A DNA stretch of 64,000 nt, from NCBI RefSeq assembly GCF_036323735.1, contig NC_086023.1:13235501-13299500 (forward strand), given 5' to 3'. This DNA is from Rattus norvegicus (lineage: Eukaryota > Chordata > Mammalia > Rodentia > Muridae). A program made the position numbers and the translations under genes. Shown piece after piece: positions 44,975 through 55,439 of the stretch (position 1 is its first letter; each line of letters opens with the position of its first letter). Below the pieces are notes generated by a model, which did no database searches, had not been told where the DNA came from, and was given only the letters and a program-made list of their open reading frames with translations.

Positions 44975-45082
44975 ACCCATCGCTGTACCTGTGGAATGAT
45001 ATCTCATTGTAGGCACCATCACTGTGCATATGGAATGGTATCTCATTGTAGGCACCATCACTGGGCATGTGGAATGGTATTG
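44975..45082. repeat. 39-bp tandem repeat, about 2.5 copies
   Basis: 'ggaatggtatctcattgtaggcaccatcactg' starts at 44993, 45032 and 45071 with a degenerate partial unit before it. It expands one piece of the ancient L1 relic. Confidence 0.85.
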
Positions 45083-45182
45083 TGGGTCTGTTTGTCATTC
45101 TTTCATGACTGTTTTTGTTGACATATTTTTATACTGTCTTTGCAGAAATTCTCATTCATATTTTTGTCCATTTCTCATTGAG

Positions 45183-45195
45183 CTTTCCATCTTTT
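45183..45195. repeat. Left target-site duplication of Gapdh retrocopy
   Basis: CTTTCCATCTTTT here and CTTTTCATCTTTT at 46470-46482 (12 of 13 identical) flank the retrocopy. On the minus strand the TSD begins AAAAGATG. Confidence 0.8.
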
Positions 45196-46469
45196 GGGGG
45201 GGGTGCAACGAACTTTATTGATAGTATTCAAGAGAGAAGGGAGGGCTCCCTAAGCCCCTCCTGTTATTATGGGGATCTGGGATGGAATTGTGAGGGAGAT
45301 GCTCAGTGTTGGGGGCTGATTTGGGATGGGGACTCCTCAGCAACTGAGGGCCTCTCTCTTGCTCTCAGTATCCTTGCTGGGCTGGATGGTCCAGGGTTTC
45401 TTACTCCTTGGAGGCCATGTAGGCCATGAGATCCACCACCCTGTTGCTGTAGCCATATCCATTGTCATACCAGGAATGAACAAAGTTGTCATTGAGAGCA
45501 ATGCCAGCCCCAGCATCAAAGGTAGGAGTTGCTGTTGAAGTTGCAGGAGACAACCTGGTCCTCAGTGTAGCCCAGGATGCCCTTTAGTGGGCCCTCCGAT
45601 GCCTGCTTCACCACCTTCTTGATGTCATCATACTTGGCAGGTTTCTCCAGGTGGCGTGTCAGATCCACAACAGATACATTGGAAGTAGGAACACAGAAGG
45701 CCATGCCTGTGAGCTTCCCATTCAGCTCTTGGGATGACCTTGCCCACAGCCTTGGCAGCACCAGTGGATGCAGGGATGATGTTCTGGGCTGTCCCATGGC
45801 CATCACATCACAGCTTTCCAGAGGGGCCATCCACAGTCTTCTGAGTGGCAGTGATGGCATGTACTGTGGTCACAAGCCCTTCCAAGATACCAAAGTTGTC
45901 ATGGATAACCTTGGCCAGGGTGGCTAAGCAGTTGGTGGTGCAGGATGCATTGCTGACAATCTTGAGGGAGTTGCCATATTTCTCATGCTTCACATCCACC
46001 ACAAACATGGGGGCATCGGCTGAAGGGGCGGAGATGATGATCCTTTTGGCCCCACCCTTCAAATGAGACCCAGCCTTCTCCATGGTGGTGAAGATGCCAG
46101 TAGACTCTATGACATACTCAGCACCAGCGTCACCCCATTTGATGTTAGCAGGATCTCACTCCTGGAAGATGGTGATGGGCTTCCCATTGATGACAAGCTT
46201 CCCATTCTCAGCCTTGACTGTGCCGTTGAACTTGATGTGGATAGAGTCATACTGGAACATGTAGACCATGTAGTTGAGGTCAATGAAGGGTTCTTTGATG
46301 GCAACAATGTCCACTTTGCCAGATGCAGAGCAGAAGGCAGCCCTGGTAACCAGGCGCCCAATATGGCCAAATCCGTTCACACTGACCTTCACCATCTTGT
46401 CTATGAGACAAGGCTGGCACTGCACAAGAAGATGTGGCTGTCTCTGGAACAGGGAGGAGCTGAGAGCCA
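45196..46469 (-). pseudogene. Gapdh-ps: Gapdh processed pseudogene
   Basis: This is an intronless copy of the glyceraldehyde-3-phosphate dehydrogenase mRNA: a 5' UTR part with 'cagtgccagccttgtctcata', a start codon at 46393-46395, and coding similarity to a stop at 45401-45403, then a 3' UTR with an AATAAA. Recognisable enzyme motifs include VNGFGHIGRL (the NAD-binding GxGxxGR motif with R changed to H), SNASCTTNCLA (active-site Cys present), the AITATQKTVDGPSGK stretch and KPAKYDDIKKVVK. It is dead: an in-frame TGA at 46157-46159, a Trp-to-stop near 45809, an extra base near 45727 and a deletion of about 8 bases near 45531. There are no introns and TSDs are present, so L1-mediated retroposition is clear. 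The parent gene is on another locus. Confidence 0.96.
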
Positions 46470-46482
46470 CTTTTCATCTTTT
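46470..46482. repeat. Right target-site duplication of Gapdh retrocopy
   Basis: CTTTTCATCTTTT; it pairs with 45183-45195. Confidence 0.8.
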
Positions 46483-46799
46483 GAACTCCTTAAGAGATTT
46501 TAGAAGTTGTCTTCAGGCTAATGCATTATATAATCATTCCTGTCAAAATATAGTGTTTGTCAGAATAATGATTTTATTTAGTTATGCATATAATTACGTT
46601 TTCAAACTTAATCAGCGCAGCTGTGTAAGGTAGATAAAGTATGCTCAAATAAAATTTAATATGTTCTAATGTAATTTTAAACATTGATCTTTGATTTTTA
46701 TCATGCTAAAAATTATTAACAAAGTTTTGTTTACAAAATGATTTACTTTAATAATATGAACTGGATTGTTAAAATACTTGTAAGTTTGGTGCTGAGCAC

Positions 46800-46905
46800 A
46801 CATCAAAGAGATGGATTTCTGTTAGTTCAAGGCCACCATGAGTTAAGAACAGTCAGGGCTATATAAGGAGACCCTTATCCAAAAAAATAAAAAATAAATA
46901 AGATC
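46800..46905 (+). mobile_element. B1-type SINE 3' part
   Basis: 'gatggatttctgttagttcaaggccaccatgag', 'aacagtcagggctatataaggagaccct' and an A-rich tail correspond to the B1 second half. The 5' half is unrecognisable. Confidence 0.65.
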
Positions 46906-48230
46906 ATTTTAAATTTGGTTTTCTGTATATGAACTCTTAAAAATTGTAAAAAGCATTATTGGTTCAAGTTTTTAAAACTTTTTAGAGATACTCAATATGC
47001 TTATTTCTCTCTTAAGATAATATTTCTTTGAAAGGAGTATGTCAAATATCACCTATTAGTCTTTCTGGGTGTTGGCAGAAGAATGTACTACATGCTCACA
47101 CAATGAAATTTATGGGCCTCTCTAGATTATAGATGCATACTCTTCAATACATGTGAATGGTGTAGTTTCAAACAATTACAAGATATTAAGTAGTGCTCAT
47201 ATCAAAATGCTGTTCCTTGTTGGTAGGACCTAAAGTGATTTGAACTTGAATGGCCAAATAAACAGAGACAATGGCCTTCTGTCACTGGCAAGAACAGTCT
47301 CCACGCAGCACAGTCATGGACAGAACATCAAATGAGGGATCAAAAGTTAAAGTCACTGTAAGTGGCTAACATTATTGGGTGCATACTATTCGAAGAAAAT
47401 CTTTAAATTAATTAAAAGTTTAAATGAACACAAGGATATTTTCAATTCAAGCATCCCTCAACACCAGAAAAGATTCTGAAGGTATCTTCCATGGAGTACA
47501 TGCCCTATAAGTCAGGCACAGAAGCTGGGTTGGATACTGTGTGATGAATGTATATCTTATTTGAATATGGTTTGATCATTTGGGTCCCCATTATAGGCAG
47601 AATCTCAGCCACTGTGGGGCATAGACTCTGTTACGCACTATAAGCCTCCTTTGGCTTTCATTGGGTCAATAAGCAGTGGAGTTGCAGTGCATACAGTAAA
47701 CTCTCAAAGTACAGATGCTTTCTCAGACCAAATTTAGTTAAGCAGCAAAGATAAAAACATTATACAAGAGAAAATTAGTGGAGAGAGAAATTTTAATTAG
47801 AAGCCTCAGTTGGTAGGTAAAATCTCTATGATCCTTTAGATCCAACTTGTAAATTAAGAAAAGGCTTGCCTGGGTGCAGGGGGTGGGGGGAGTGCCTGTG
47901 GGAACATATGTTCTACTGATGACATTTATCTAACTATTAGAGTTGGCACATCTCAGTGAGTCTTGACATGTAATTATTCAAAATAAAGGCTATCATACAG
48001 GCATAAAATGAACAGGTAGCAAAAATTTTATGTAACTATTAATTAAATGAGTCATCTGGGAAAAATAATATTGCCAGTTTGAAGGACGAATCAAAGAACT
48101 ACAAACATGTCTGATTAAAGAGTCAGTGGAATTATTTTACAAATGGTAAAAATGGCATTCTTCATAAGGCAGGGAGAAAGATATTTTTCTACCAATTAGA
48201 AGTTACTTAGATTTCTATAAAAATAAGGGA
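46906..48230. other. Unique sequence, no feature recognised
   Basis: AT-rich. There is only a short G-rich patch at 47877-47892. No open frame of note. Confidence 0.35.
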
Positions 48231-48450
48231 GGGGCTGGAGAGATGCTCAACGGTTCTAAGCACTTGCTGCTCCAGAGGGCCAGCGTTTGTTTCCTAGCAC
48301 CGATATGGTGGCTCACAACCATCTGGAACAGTTCCAGGGGATCTGATGCCTCTTTTAGCTTCCACTAGCATCGGGTACACACATGCTGCAGAGGCATGCA
48401 TACAGATAAAACATTCATACACATAAATGAACAAATATTAAAGAGACAAA
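48231..48450 (+). mobile_element. B3/B2-type SINE
   Basis: The Pol III head 'ggggctggagagatgctcaacggttctaagcacttgctgctcc' is followed by 'atatggtggctcacaaccatctgga', 'ggggatctgatgcctctttta', 'catacagataaaacattcatacacataaat' and an A-rich end. The head is well preserved; the long middle and tail favour B3. Confidence 0.85.
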
Positions 48451-49340
48451 AATCGCGTTCACTGTTTTCATAGGATTGAAATTTTATCTATTTAGAGACA
48501 AAATTTCATGTCGTTATAAAGTTCAGCAATCCCACATACTCCAGCATTTTACTGAGAGGAAGTCTAGTGATCATTGTTGTCCATTTCAAAGTCTTAAATG
48601 TCCCTCCGTAAGACCACAGAGAGAGCTGAGGGTTGTTCTCAGTGGTCGCCTGCTTCCCTAGAGTCCAGGATCCTGTTTCATCCTCAGGAACCCCTGCAAA
48701 ACCTCATAAGCAAATGGATAGGACAAGGGTTTTCTTTTGTTTCTGAGCAGGAAGATTTGGTAGATTTCTTCTCCACTGTTGTTAGAAATATTTGGCCCAT
48801 GGGCAAATGAGATCAATACATTATCTGAAGTCATCGTGTGGCTCCATTAACGTTTTCTCAGCTTGGAGCCATAAGGTTGTTAACTGCATCCTCCTAAGAG
48901 CATTTTTTATGTCAACATCATGAGACCAAGTTTTCTACAAGCTGTGTCACACTTTTAAATTTTGCTTTCAAATGCGGCCCTACGTTTGTTTTGTTGGATT
49001 ATTCACAGTCAGTAGAACAAGGAGGCCCAGATCCTGCAATCCTTATGTACACTAATCATTTCTTTGGCTATTGCTGGCCTCAAAACTGGGATCCTTCTAA
49101 GCCAGGGGCACTAAGTTGATACTGGTCTGGAAAACTTTGAACTAAGCCTTTAAAACCAAGCATACCAACAACTGTGGCAAAGAGGAGGACTGAAAGCAGC
49201 CCCCACTCTGGGACGCCTATGACTGGTTTGTGCCTCTAGTGCAAGTCCCTGGCATGCCAGAGTAGCTGAGTAACACCTTCGTCAACACCAAACACATCCC
49301 TGGGTAGAAATTTAAGATCCTAATGACACTCACGATCCAT
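48451..49340. other. Unrecognised non-coding stretch
   Basis: Two overlapping short open frames (48476-48810) have no motif. No repeat is recognised. Confidence 0.35.
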
Positions 49341-49440
49341 AAGATTGCACACATAGAACAAAAGAAAAAAAAAACAAAAATTAAAAAAAAACAAAAAAAA
49401 AATAAAATAAAAAAGAAAAAAAAAAAAGATTGCACACATA
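49341..49440 (+). mobile_element. Poly(A)-only retroinsertion with perfect 15-bp TSD
   Basis: AAGATTGCACACATA occurs at 49341-49355 and again at 49426-49440. Between the copies are 70 bases that start 'gaacaaaagaaaa' and are otherwise nearly all A. This is the signature of target-primed reverse transcription that copied only the A-rich tail of an RNA. The first bases recall the 'agaacc' spacer of ID tails, so a 5'-truncated ID RNA is a plausible template. Confidence 0.9.
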
Positions 49441-49904
49441 ACAGAGAGAACGTGCTCAGAAAAGCCCAAGCTGTATATATAAGCCAAACAAACCAAACCA
49501 AAACCACTAGAGTAACATAAAATTCCAACCATCTCCACTTCAGTGCAGTACGACCCCTGCTGCTATTTGCTCTGGCCTGCTCTCTCCTTGGAAGCATATG
49601 CTTTCTGAAGGAACTTTCTTGCTTTACTTGCTACTTCTTGTGCACCTTTATCTATTTCTTTGTTCCAGAATAAGGATGTAGAGGCTTGCTGGAGTCACCC
49701 CCAATGCTGACATTTGCTGTTATCATTCTTGCCTGAGCCTTCTAAGTGACTGACTGCACTGTCATGTCACCAGCTACAGTATTGAAAACAATCCTTGTTA
49801 AAGGCCCTCTAAATGATATGATGGCTGCACATAAGAACTCAGAGACTGAGGCAACATGCACAGCTTGTACACCCGTCTCTACCAATTGGGAGCCTAGAGC
49901 AAAA
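49441..49904. other. Unrecognised non-coding stretch
   Basis: Nothing recognised. Confidence 0.3.
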
Positions 49905-50215
49905 GGAGAGGTGGACACATGAGCCCTAACCCAGAAACTATCTATCGCCAATTGGTAACCACTTGCAAAGTAAAAATCTGTTTTGTCCAAAAGAGCCTCA
50001 CTAGGGAAACAAACTACTCTTAAGTGTAGACCGTGTGCCCAGAGAGGATGGCCAGCAGAAAATGAACTCAATGGCATCTTTGGCGGTTCCTTCTCTAACA
50101 ATACTGTGTCGGGGACTTTCTTTTCTTCTGTTTTAAAATGTATCTAATTTATTTTGATTTTATTTGTTAGTGTATTTTTTCTTCTCTCGTTTTATCCTAC
50201 AGGTCCTATGTTTGA
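49905..50215. mobile_element. Possible old rodent L1 3' UTR fragment
   Basis: 'gagccctaacccagaaactatctatc', 'gccaattggtaaccacttgcaaagtaaaaatc', 'gaacaaactact'-like and 'ccagcagaaaatgaactcaatggcatctttggcgg' followed by T-rich sequence resemble a frequent rodent repeat that I associate with old L1 3' UTRs. Family and orientation are not certain. Confidence 0.4.
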
Positions 50216-50233
50216 TGTATAGACATGCATTGG

Positions 50234-50248
50234 CTATATATGTGTATG

Positions 50249-50301
<53 letters not shown>
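50234..50301. repeat. (TA)n microsatellite
   Basis: TATG words are followed by about 25 uninterrupted TA units. Confidence 0.95.
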
Positions 50302-50917
50302 AATTGGATAAAGAAATATATATCTTCCAGTTTAGTTTTTTATGAGATTTCTGGGTGCTAAAATAAGTGGGTCTCTGTTTCTTGAACCTTCTCTTGGACT
50401 CTTTCTATTTTGATTGTTTTGTCCCATTCTGATGGATGTGATAGTTGTGTTCTGACTTATTATATTACATTATATCCATCAAAGGTCTATTTATTTTCTA
50501 ATAAGATGCAGAAATGCAGTAGATCTGGCCTGAAAGGGAAGTGGGGAGGAGCTGGGAGGAGTAGAGAGAGGGGAAACAGAAATCAGAATATGTCATGTGA
50601 GAAAAAAAATCTCCTTTCAGTGAAAGGAAAAAAACCCTTATTGTAAGTGCAGTTTCCTCTCTACCTGGTTTCTTTTGCCAGCTTTGTATCCATTGGACTC
50701 TTCCTTACCCTTGCATCGTTCCTGGCCCTAGCTCCTCATTGCCTCTCACTCTCCTATGCAGAGGAGTAGGAGACTACTCTATTTGTTTGCTTTGATACTG
50801 GATCTGTTGATTCTAACAAAATGTTTGCCATTTCTGCCTCCTCTTCTGTCTGTCTCACATTTTTCCTTTCATTAAAATATTCAGTCATATACATTTCTTC
50901 CATTACTAGAAGTAGTT
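50302..50917. other. Unrecognised non-coding stretch
   Basis: Nothing recognised. Confidence 0.35.
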
Positions 50918-51990
50918 TTTATTTACTTATTTGTTTATTTATTTTTACACTTCAGGTTTTATCTCCCTCCCTGTCCACCCTCCAACTGTTCTACATTCCA
51001 TACCTCTTCCCCCCACAATCCCCCATCTCCATGATGATGTTCCCATCCCATCATTCAACCAGACCTCTAAACACCGTGGGGACTCCACTCGCTTGACGGT
51101 TAAGTGCATCTTTTCCGACTGAGCCCAGACCAGGTAGTCCTCTGCTCTATATGTGTTGGGGGCCTCATATCAGTTGGTGTATGCTCCCTGATTTGTGATC
51201 CAGTGTCTAAGAGATCTTGGGGATCCAAGTTAATTGAGACTGCTGGTCCTCTTACAGGGTGCCCTGCCCTCCTCAGCTTCCTCCAAATTTTCCCAAATTC
51301 AATCACAGGGGTCAGCAGCTTCTGTTCATTGGTTGTGTGCACATATCTGCATCTGACTCTTTCAGCTGCTTGTTGGGTCTTTGGGAGGGCAGTCATGATA
51401 GATCCCTTTTTGTGAACGCTCCATAGTTTCAGTAATGGTGCCAGGTCTTGGGGCCTCCCCTTGAGCTGGATCCCACTTTAAGACTGTCACTGGGTCTCCT
51501 TTCCATTTTTGACCCTGAAGTTCTTTCACACTGGAACAATTATGAGTCAGAACTTTGGCTGTGGGATAGCAACCCCATCCCTCACTTCTGCTGGTGATGG
51601 ACTCTATAAGTTCCCTCTCCTCATTGTGGAGCATTTCATCTAGCCCCCTGCTCTGAGTCCTGAGAGTCTCTCAACTCCCAGGTCTGTGGTACATTCTGGA
51701 GGGTTCTCCCAACCTCCTACCTCCCAAAGTTACCTGTTTGCCTGTTTCAATCCTTTCTGCTGGCCCTCAGACCTTCAGTCCTTTCCCTTCACCCAATATC
51801 AGATCTTGTTCCACTCTTTCCCCACATTGTCCTGTTTCCCTCCAAGGTCCCTCCCTCCCGTTCCACTGGTGATTGCTTTCTTCTCCCTCCCAAGTGGGAC
51901 TAAGGCATCCTCACATGGGCCCTTTATTTTGTTGAACTTTTTGAGTTCTGTGGACTGCATCTTGGGTAGTCTGTACTTTTTTTTTTGACT
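50918..51990 (-). other. L1-C 3' UTR
   Basis: It matches L1-O 30689-31806 in reverse complement: 'gcagcttctgttcattggttgtgtgcacat', 'gctgcttgttgggtctttgggagggcagtcatg', 'gtgggatagcaaccccatccctcactt', 'aggttttatctccctccctgtcc'. The canonical ORF2 stop codon appears changed (TAG to CAG near 51990). Confidence 0.8.
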
Positions 51991-52614
51991 GATGTCCACT
52001 TATTAGTGAGTGCATACCATACATGCTTTTTTGGGTCTGAGTTACCTCACTTGCGATGACATTTTCTAGTTCCATCTATTTGCATGCAAAACTCAGGATG
52101 TTCTCGTTCTTTATAGCTGAGTAGTACTCCATTGTGTAAATGAACCACATTTTCTGTGTACATTCGTCTGTCATGTGACATCTGTGTTGTTTCCAGCTTC
52201 TGGCTATAACAAACAAGGCCTCTATGAATATAGTGGAACACATGCCCCTGTGGCATGTTGAGGCATCTTTTGGGCATATTCCCAAGAGTGGTATTGCTGG
52301 GTCTTCAGCTAGAGCTATATCCAATTTGCTGAGGAAACTCCAGATTGATTTCCAGAGTGGTTGTACCACTTTAATCCCACCAGCAATGGAGGAGTGCTCC
52401 TCTTTTCTCCATATCCTCACCAAAATGTGTTGTCACCTGAGGTTTTGATCTTAGCCATTCTGATTGGTATAAGGTGAAATCACAAGGTCATTTTGATTTG
52501 CATTTCTCTAATCACTAAGGACTTTGAACATTTCATTAGGTGCTTCTCAGCCATTTGAGATTCCTCTATTGCTATTCTCCGTTTTATACCCCATTTTTTT
52601 GATTGGGTTGGGGT

Positions 52615-52651
52615 TTTTTGGTTTTTTTGTTTGTTTGTTTGTTTGTTTTTT
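52615..52651. repeat. (TTTG)n tract
   Basis: Five GTTT units are embedded in T-rich sequence within L1-C ORF2 at the A-run position where the young copies have a frameshift. Confidence 0.85.
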
Positions 52652-54599
52652 GTGGTAAGTTTCTTGAGTTCTGTATATACTTTGCATATAAGCCCTCCAT
52701 TGGATGTGGGGTGAGTGAAGATCCTTTCCTAATCTGTAGGATGCCAATTTGTCTTATATACTATATCTTTTGCCTTACAGAAGATTTCCAACTTTATGAG
52801 GTTGCATTTATCAATTCTTGATCTTAGAGCATGAGCCATTGGAGTTTTGTTTAAGAAATTTCTGCCTATGCCAATGAGTTCAAGGCTCTTTCCCACTTTC
52901 TCTTCTACTAACTAGATGGAGTGTATCTGGTTTGTGTTGAGGTCCTTGATCCACTTGGACTTGAGCTTTGTGCATGGTGACAAATATGTTTCCATTTTCA
53001 TTTTTTTTTTTACATCCAGACAGCCAGTTAGACCAGCACCATTTATTGAAGATGCTTTCTTTTTTCCATTTTTTTCCATATATTTTTGGCTTCTTTGTCA
53101 AAGATCAAGTGTGGGTAAGCATGTGGTTTTACTTCTGGATCTTCAATTCTATTCCACTGATCAACCTGTCTGTCTCTGTACCAATACCATGCAGTTTTTA
53201 ATCATTATTGCTCTGTAGTAGAGTTTGAGGTCAGGGATGGTGATTAATCCAACCACTCTTTAATGGTGAAGAATTGTTTTCAATATTCTGGGTTTTTTGC
53301 CTTTACAAAAGAATTTGAGAATTGCTCTTACTATGTCTTTGAAGAATTGTGTTGAGATTGTGATGGGGATTTGCATTGAATTTGTAGATTGCTTTCAGTA
53401 GGATGGCCATTTTTACTATGTTAATTCTGCCAATCAAAGAGCATGGGAGATCTCCATTTTCTGAGATCTTCAATTTTTTCTTGAGAGACTTGAAGTTCTT
53501 ATCATAAAGATTTTTCACTTGTTTGTTTAGAGTTATCCCATATTTTATATTATCTGTGCTTGCTGTAAAGGGATTTGTTTCTTTCTCAGCCTGTTTATCA
53601 TTTGTATAAAGGAAGGCTACTGATTTATTTGAGTTAATTTTATATCCAGCCACTTTTCTGAAGTTGTTTGTCAGCTGGAGAAGTTCTCTGGTAGAATTTT
53701 TGGGGTTACTTATGTGTACTATCATATCGTCTGCAAGTAGTGATAGTTTTAATTTTTCTTTGACAATTTGTATCCTCTTGATCTCTTTTTGTTGTCTTAT
53801 TGTTCTAGCTAGCACTATATTGAATAGATATGGGGAGAGTGGGCATCCTTGCCTTCTCCCAGATTTTAGTGGGATTGCTTCAATTATCTCTCCATTTAAT
53901 TTGATATTGGCTGTTGGTTTGCAGTAAATTGCTTTTATTATGCTTAGATATGGGCCTTGAAGTCCTGATATTTTCAATACCTTAAACATGAAGGGGTATT
54001 GTATTTTGTCAAATGCTTTTACTTCATCGAACTGGATGATCATTTGATTTTTTTGAGTTTTTTTATATGGTGGATTACGTAATGGATTTTTGGATATTGA
54101 ACCAACATTGCACCCCTAGGATGAAGCCTACTTGATTATGACGAATGATGGTTTGGATGTATTCTTGGATTCGGCTTGTAAGAATTTTATTGAGTATTTT
54201 TGCATCGATATTCATAAGCCAGATTGTCCTAAAGTTCTCTTTCTTGGTTGTGCCTTTGTGTGTGATTTAGGTATCAGAGTAATTGTGGCTTCAGAGAATG
54301 AATTATGTAATGTTCCTTCTGTTTCTATTTTATGGAATAGTTTAAGGAATATGGGTATCAGGTCTTCCTTGAAGGTCTGGTAGAATTTTGAACTAAATCC
54401 ATCTGGCCTTGGGTCTTTTTTTGGTTGGGAGGTTTTTAATGACTTCTCCTATTTCCTTATGGGATATGGGCCTGTTTAGTTTACCTGCTTTTGATTTAAC
54501 TTTTGTATGTGGTATCTATCTAGAAAACCATCCATTTCCTCTAGATTTTCCAGTTTTGTTTGTTTTTTGTTTGCTTTTGTTTTTGTTTTCGAGTATAAG

Positions 54600-54605
54600 C
54601 TTTTG
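54600..54605. repeat. Left 6-bp TSD of solo LTR
   Basis: CTTTTG; it is repeated at 55002-55007. Confidence 0.85.
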
Positions 54606-55001
54606 TGTCTCGCCCGCCTTGTCCGGCAAGGAAGACGCAACACCGTCGGATTCTTCTCAACAGCCTTTATTGCAGGACCACTTCTTTGCTGATACGGGGA
54701 CCTCGAGCGGCAAAAGCGCTCGCCTTATATACACAGCAGGCTGAGGCTATGCTAATTGTCCTTCAAGGATTGGCCGAGCATGAATCCCTCATTAGCATAT
54801 TAACATCCTGGCCAACTGACGCCAGGTGCAAAACCCGCGCATGCGCAGTACCGTTGTTCACCACATGTGGGCGCCAGATCACCTCATTATTCTACGGCTG
54901 CCCTGGCAAGGGGACAAGCCTGCGCATGCGCGATAAGTCGTTTACTACCAGACTGGACTGGATGTCGACGCCATCTTTGTTTTACCGCACCGCTCCCTAC
55001 A
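54606..55001 (-). mobile_element. Solo LTR, IAP-type (ERVK class), 396 bp
   Basis: The segment starts TG and ends CA, is flanked by the 6-bp duplication CTTTTG as expected for ERVK/IAP integrases, and interrupts otherwise continuous L1-C ORF2. On the minus strand it shows a CpG-rich U3 with two GCGCATGCGC-type words, a TATA box (TATATAAGGCGAGCG, about 54719-54733), a poly(A) signal AATAAA (54666-54671) and a final 'ggcgggcgagaca'. No internal sequence remains, so LTR-LTR recombination removed the provirus body. The CpG content suggests a fairly young insertion. Assignment to IAP rests on layout and sequence flavour. Confidence 0.9.
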
Positions 55002-55007
55002 CTTTTG
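55002..55007. repeat. Right 6-bp TSD of solo LTR
   Basis: CTTTTG; it pairs with 54600-54605. Confidence 0.85.
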
Positions 55008-55318
55008 TAGTAGGATCTGATGGTTTTCTGAATTTCCTCCATTTTTGTTGTTTTGTCTCCCTTTTCATTTCTGATTTTTTGAATTTGAATACTGCCTCTG
55101 GGCCATTTAGTTAGTTTGGCTAAGAATTTATCTATCTTGTTGATTCTATCAAAGAACCAGCTTTGTGTTTTGCTGATTCTTTGTATTGTTCCTTTGTTTC
55201 TATTTGGTTGATTTCAGTCCTGAGTTTGACTATTTCCTGCCTTCTATTCCTCTTGGGTGAGTTTGCTTCTTTTTGTGCTAGAGCTCTCAAGTGTGCTGTT
55301 AAGTTGGTAGTGTAAGTT

Positions 55319-55333
55319 CTCTCCAGTGTCTTT
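55319..55333. repeat. Left TSD of ID element
   Basis: CTCTCCAGTGTCTTT is repeated exactly at 55425-55439. Confidence 0.93.
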
Positions 55334-55424
55334 TTTTTTTTTTTTTTTTTCAGAGCTGGGGACCGAACCCAGGGCCTTGCGCTTCCTAGGCAAGCGCTCT
55401 ACCACTGAGCTAAATCCCCAACCC
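55334..55424 (-). mobile_element. Young ID element (BC1-derived SINE), antisense
   Basis: On the minus strand the body is a near-perfect ID: 'ggggttggggatttagctc', A box, 'agagcgcttgcctaggaag', 'cgcaaggccctgggttcgg' (consensus B box GGTTCGGTCCC) and 'tccccagctctg', then a pure A tail of about 17. The 15-bp perfect TSD and lack of mutations mark a recent insertion into L1-C. Confidence 0.97.
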
Positions 55425-55439
55425 CTCTCCAGTGTCTTT
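55425..55439. repeat. Right TSD of ID element
   Basis: CTCTCCAGTGTCTTT; it pairs with 55319-55333. Confidence 0.93.

Larger units (their letters stand above)
36840..46640 (-). mobile_element. Ancient mammalian L1 (L1M-type) relic, host of later insertions
   Basis: The pieces 36840-37100, 44617-45182 and 46483 to about 46640 align in order with an antisense old L1 3' region: 'gcaaccattaccatgattccagagc', 'agaaatagaagttcatgttatatgac', 'ggatataccaggttttttcaatcc', 'acaggttgcttcatatttgac..gcataatgccactgtgaaca', 'ggaatggtatctcattgtaggca', 'ttttgtccatttctcattgag'. L1-B and the Gapdh retrocopy interrupt it with TSDs. The outer limits are soft because of high divergence. Confidence 0.6.

Noticed and set aside
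45401..46395. Functional Gapdh gene
   Set aside because: It is intronless, has in-frame stops and frameshifts and is flanked by a TSD, so it is a processed pseudogene.
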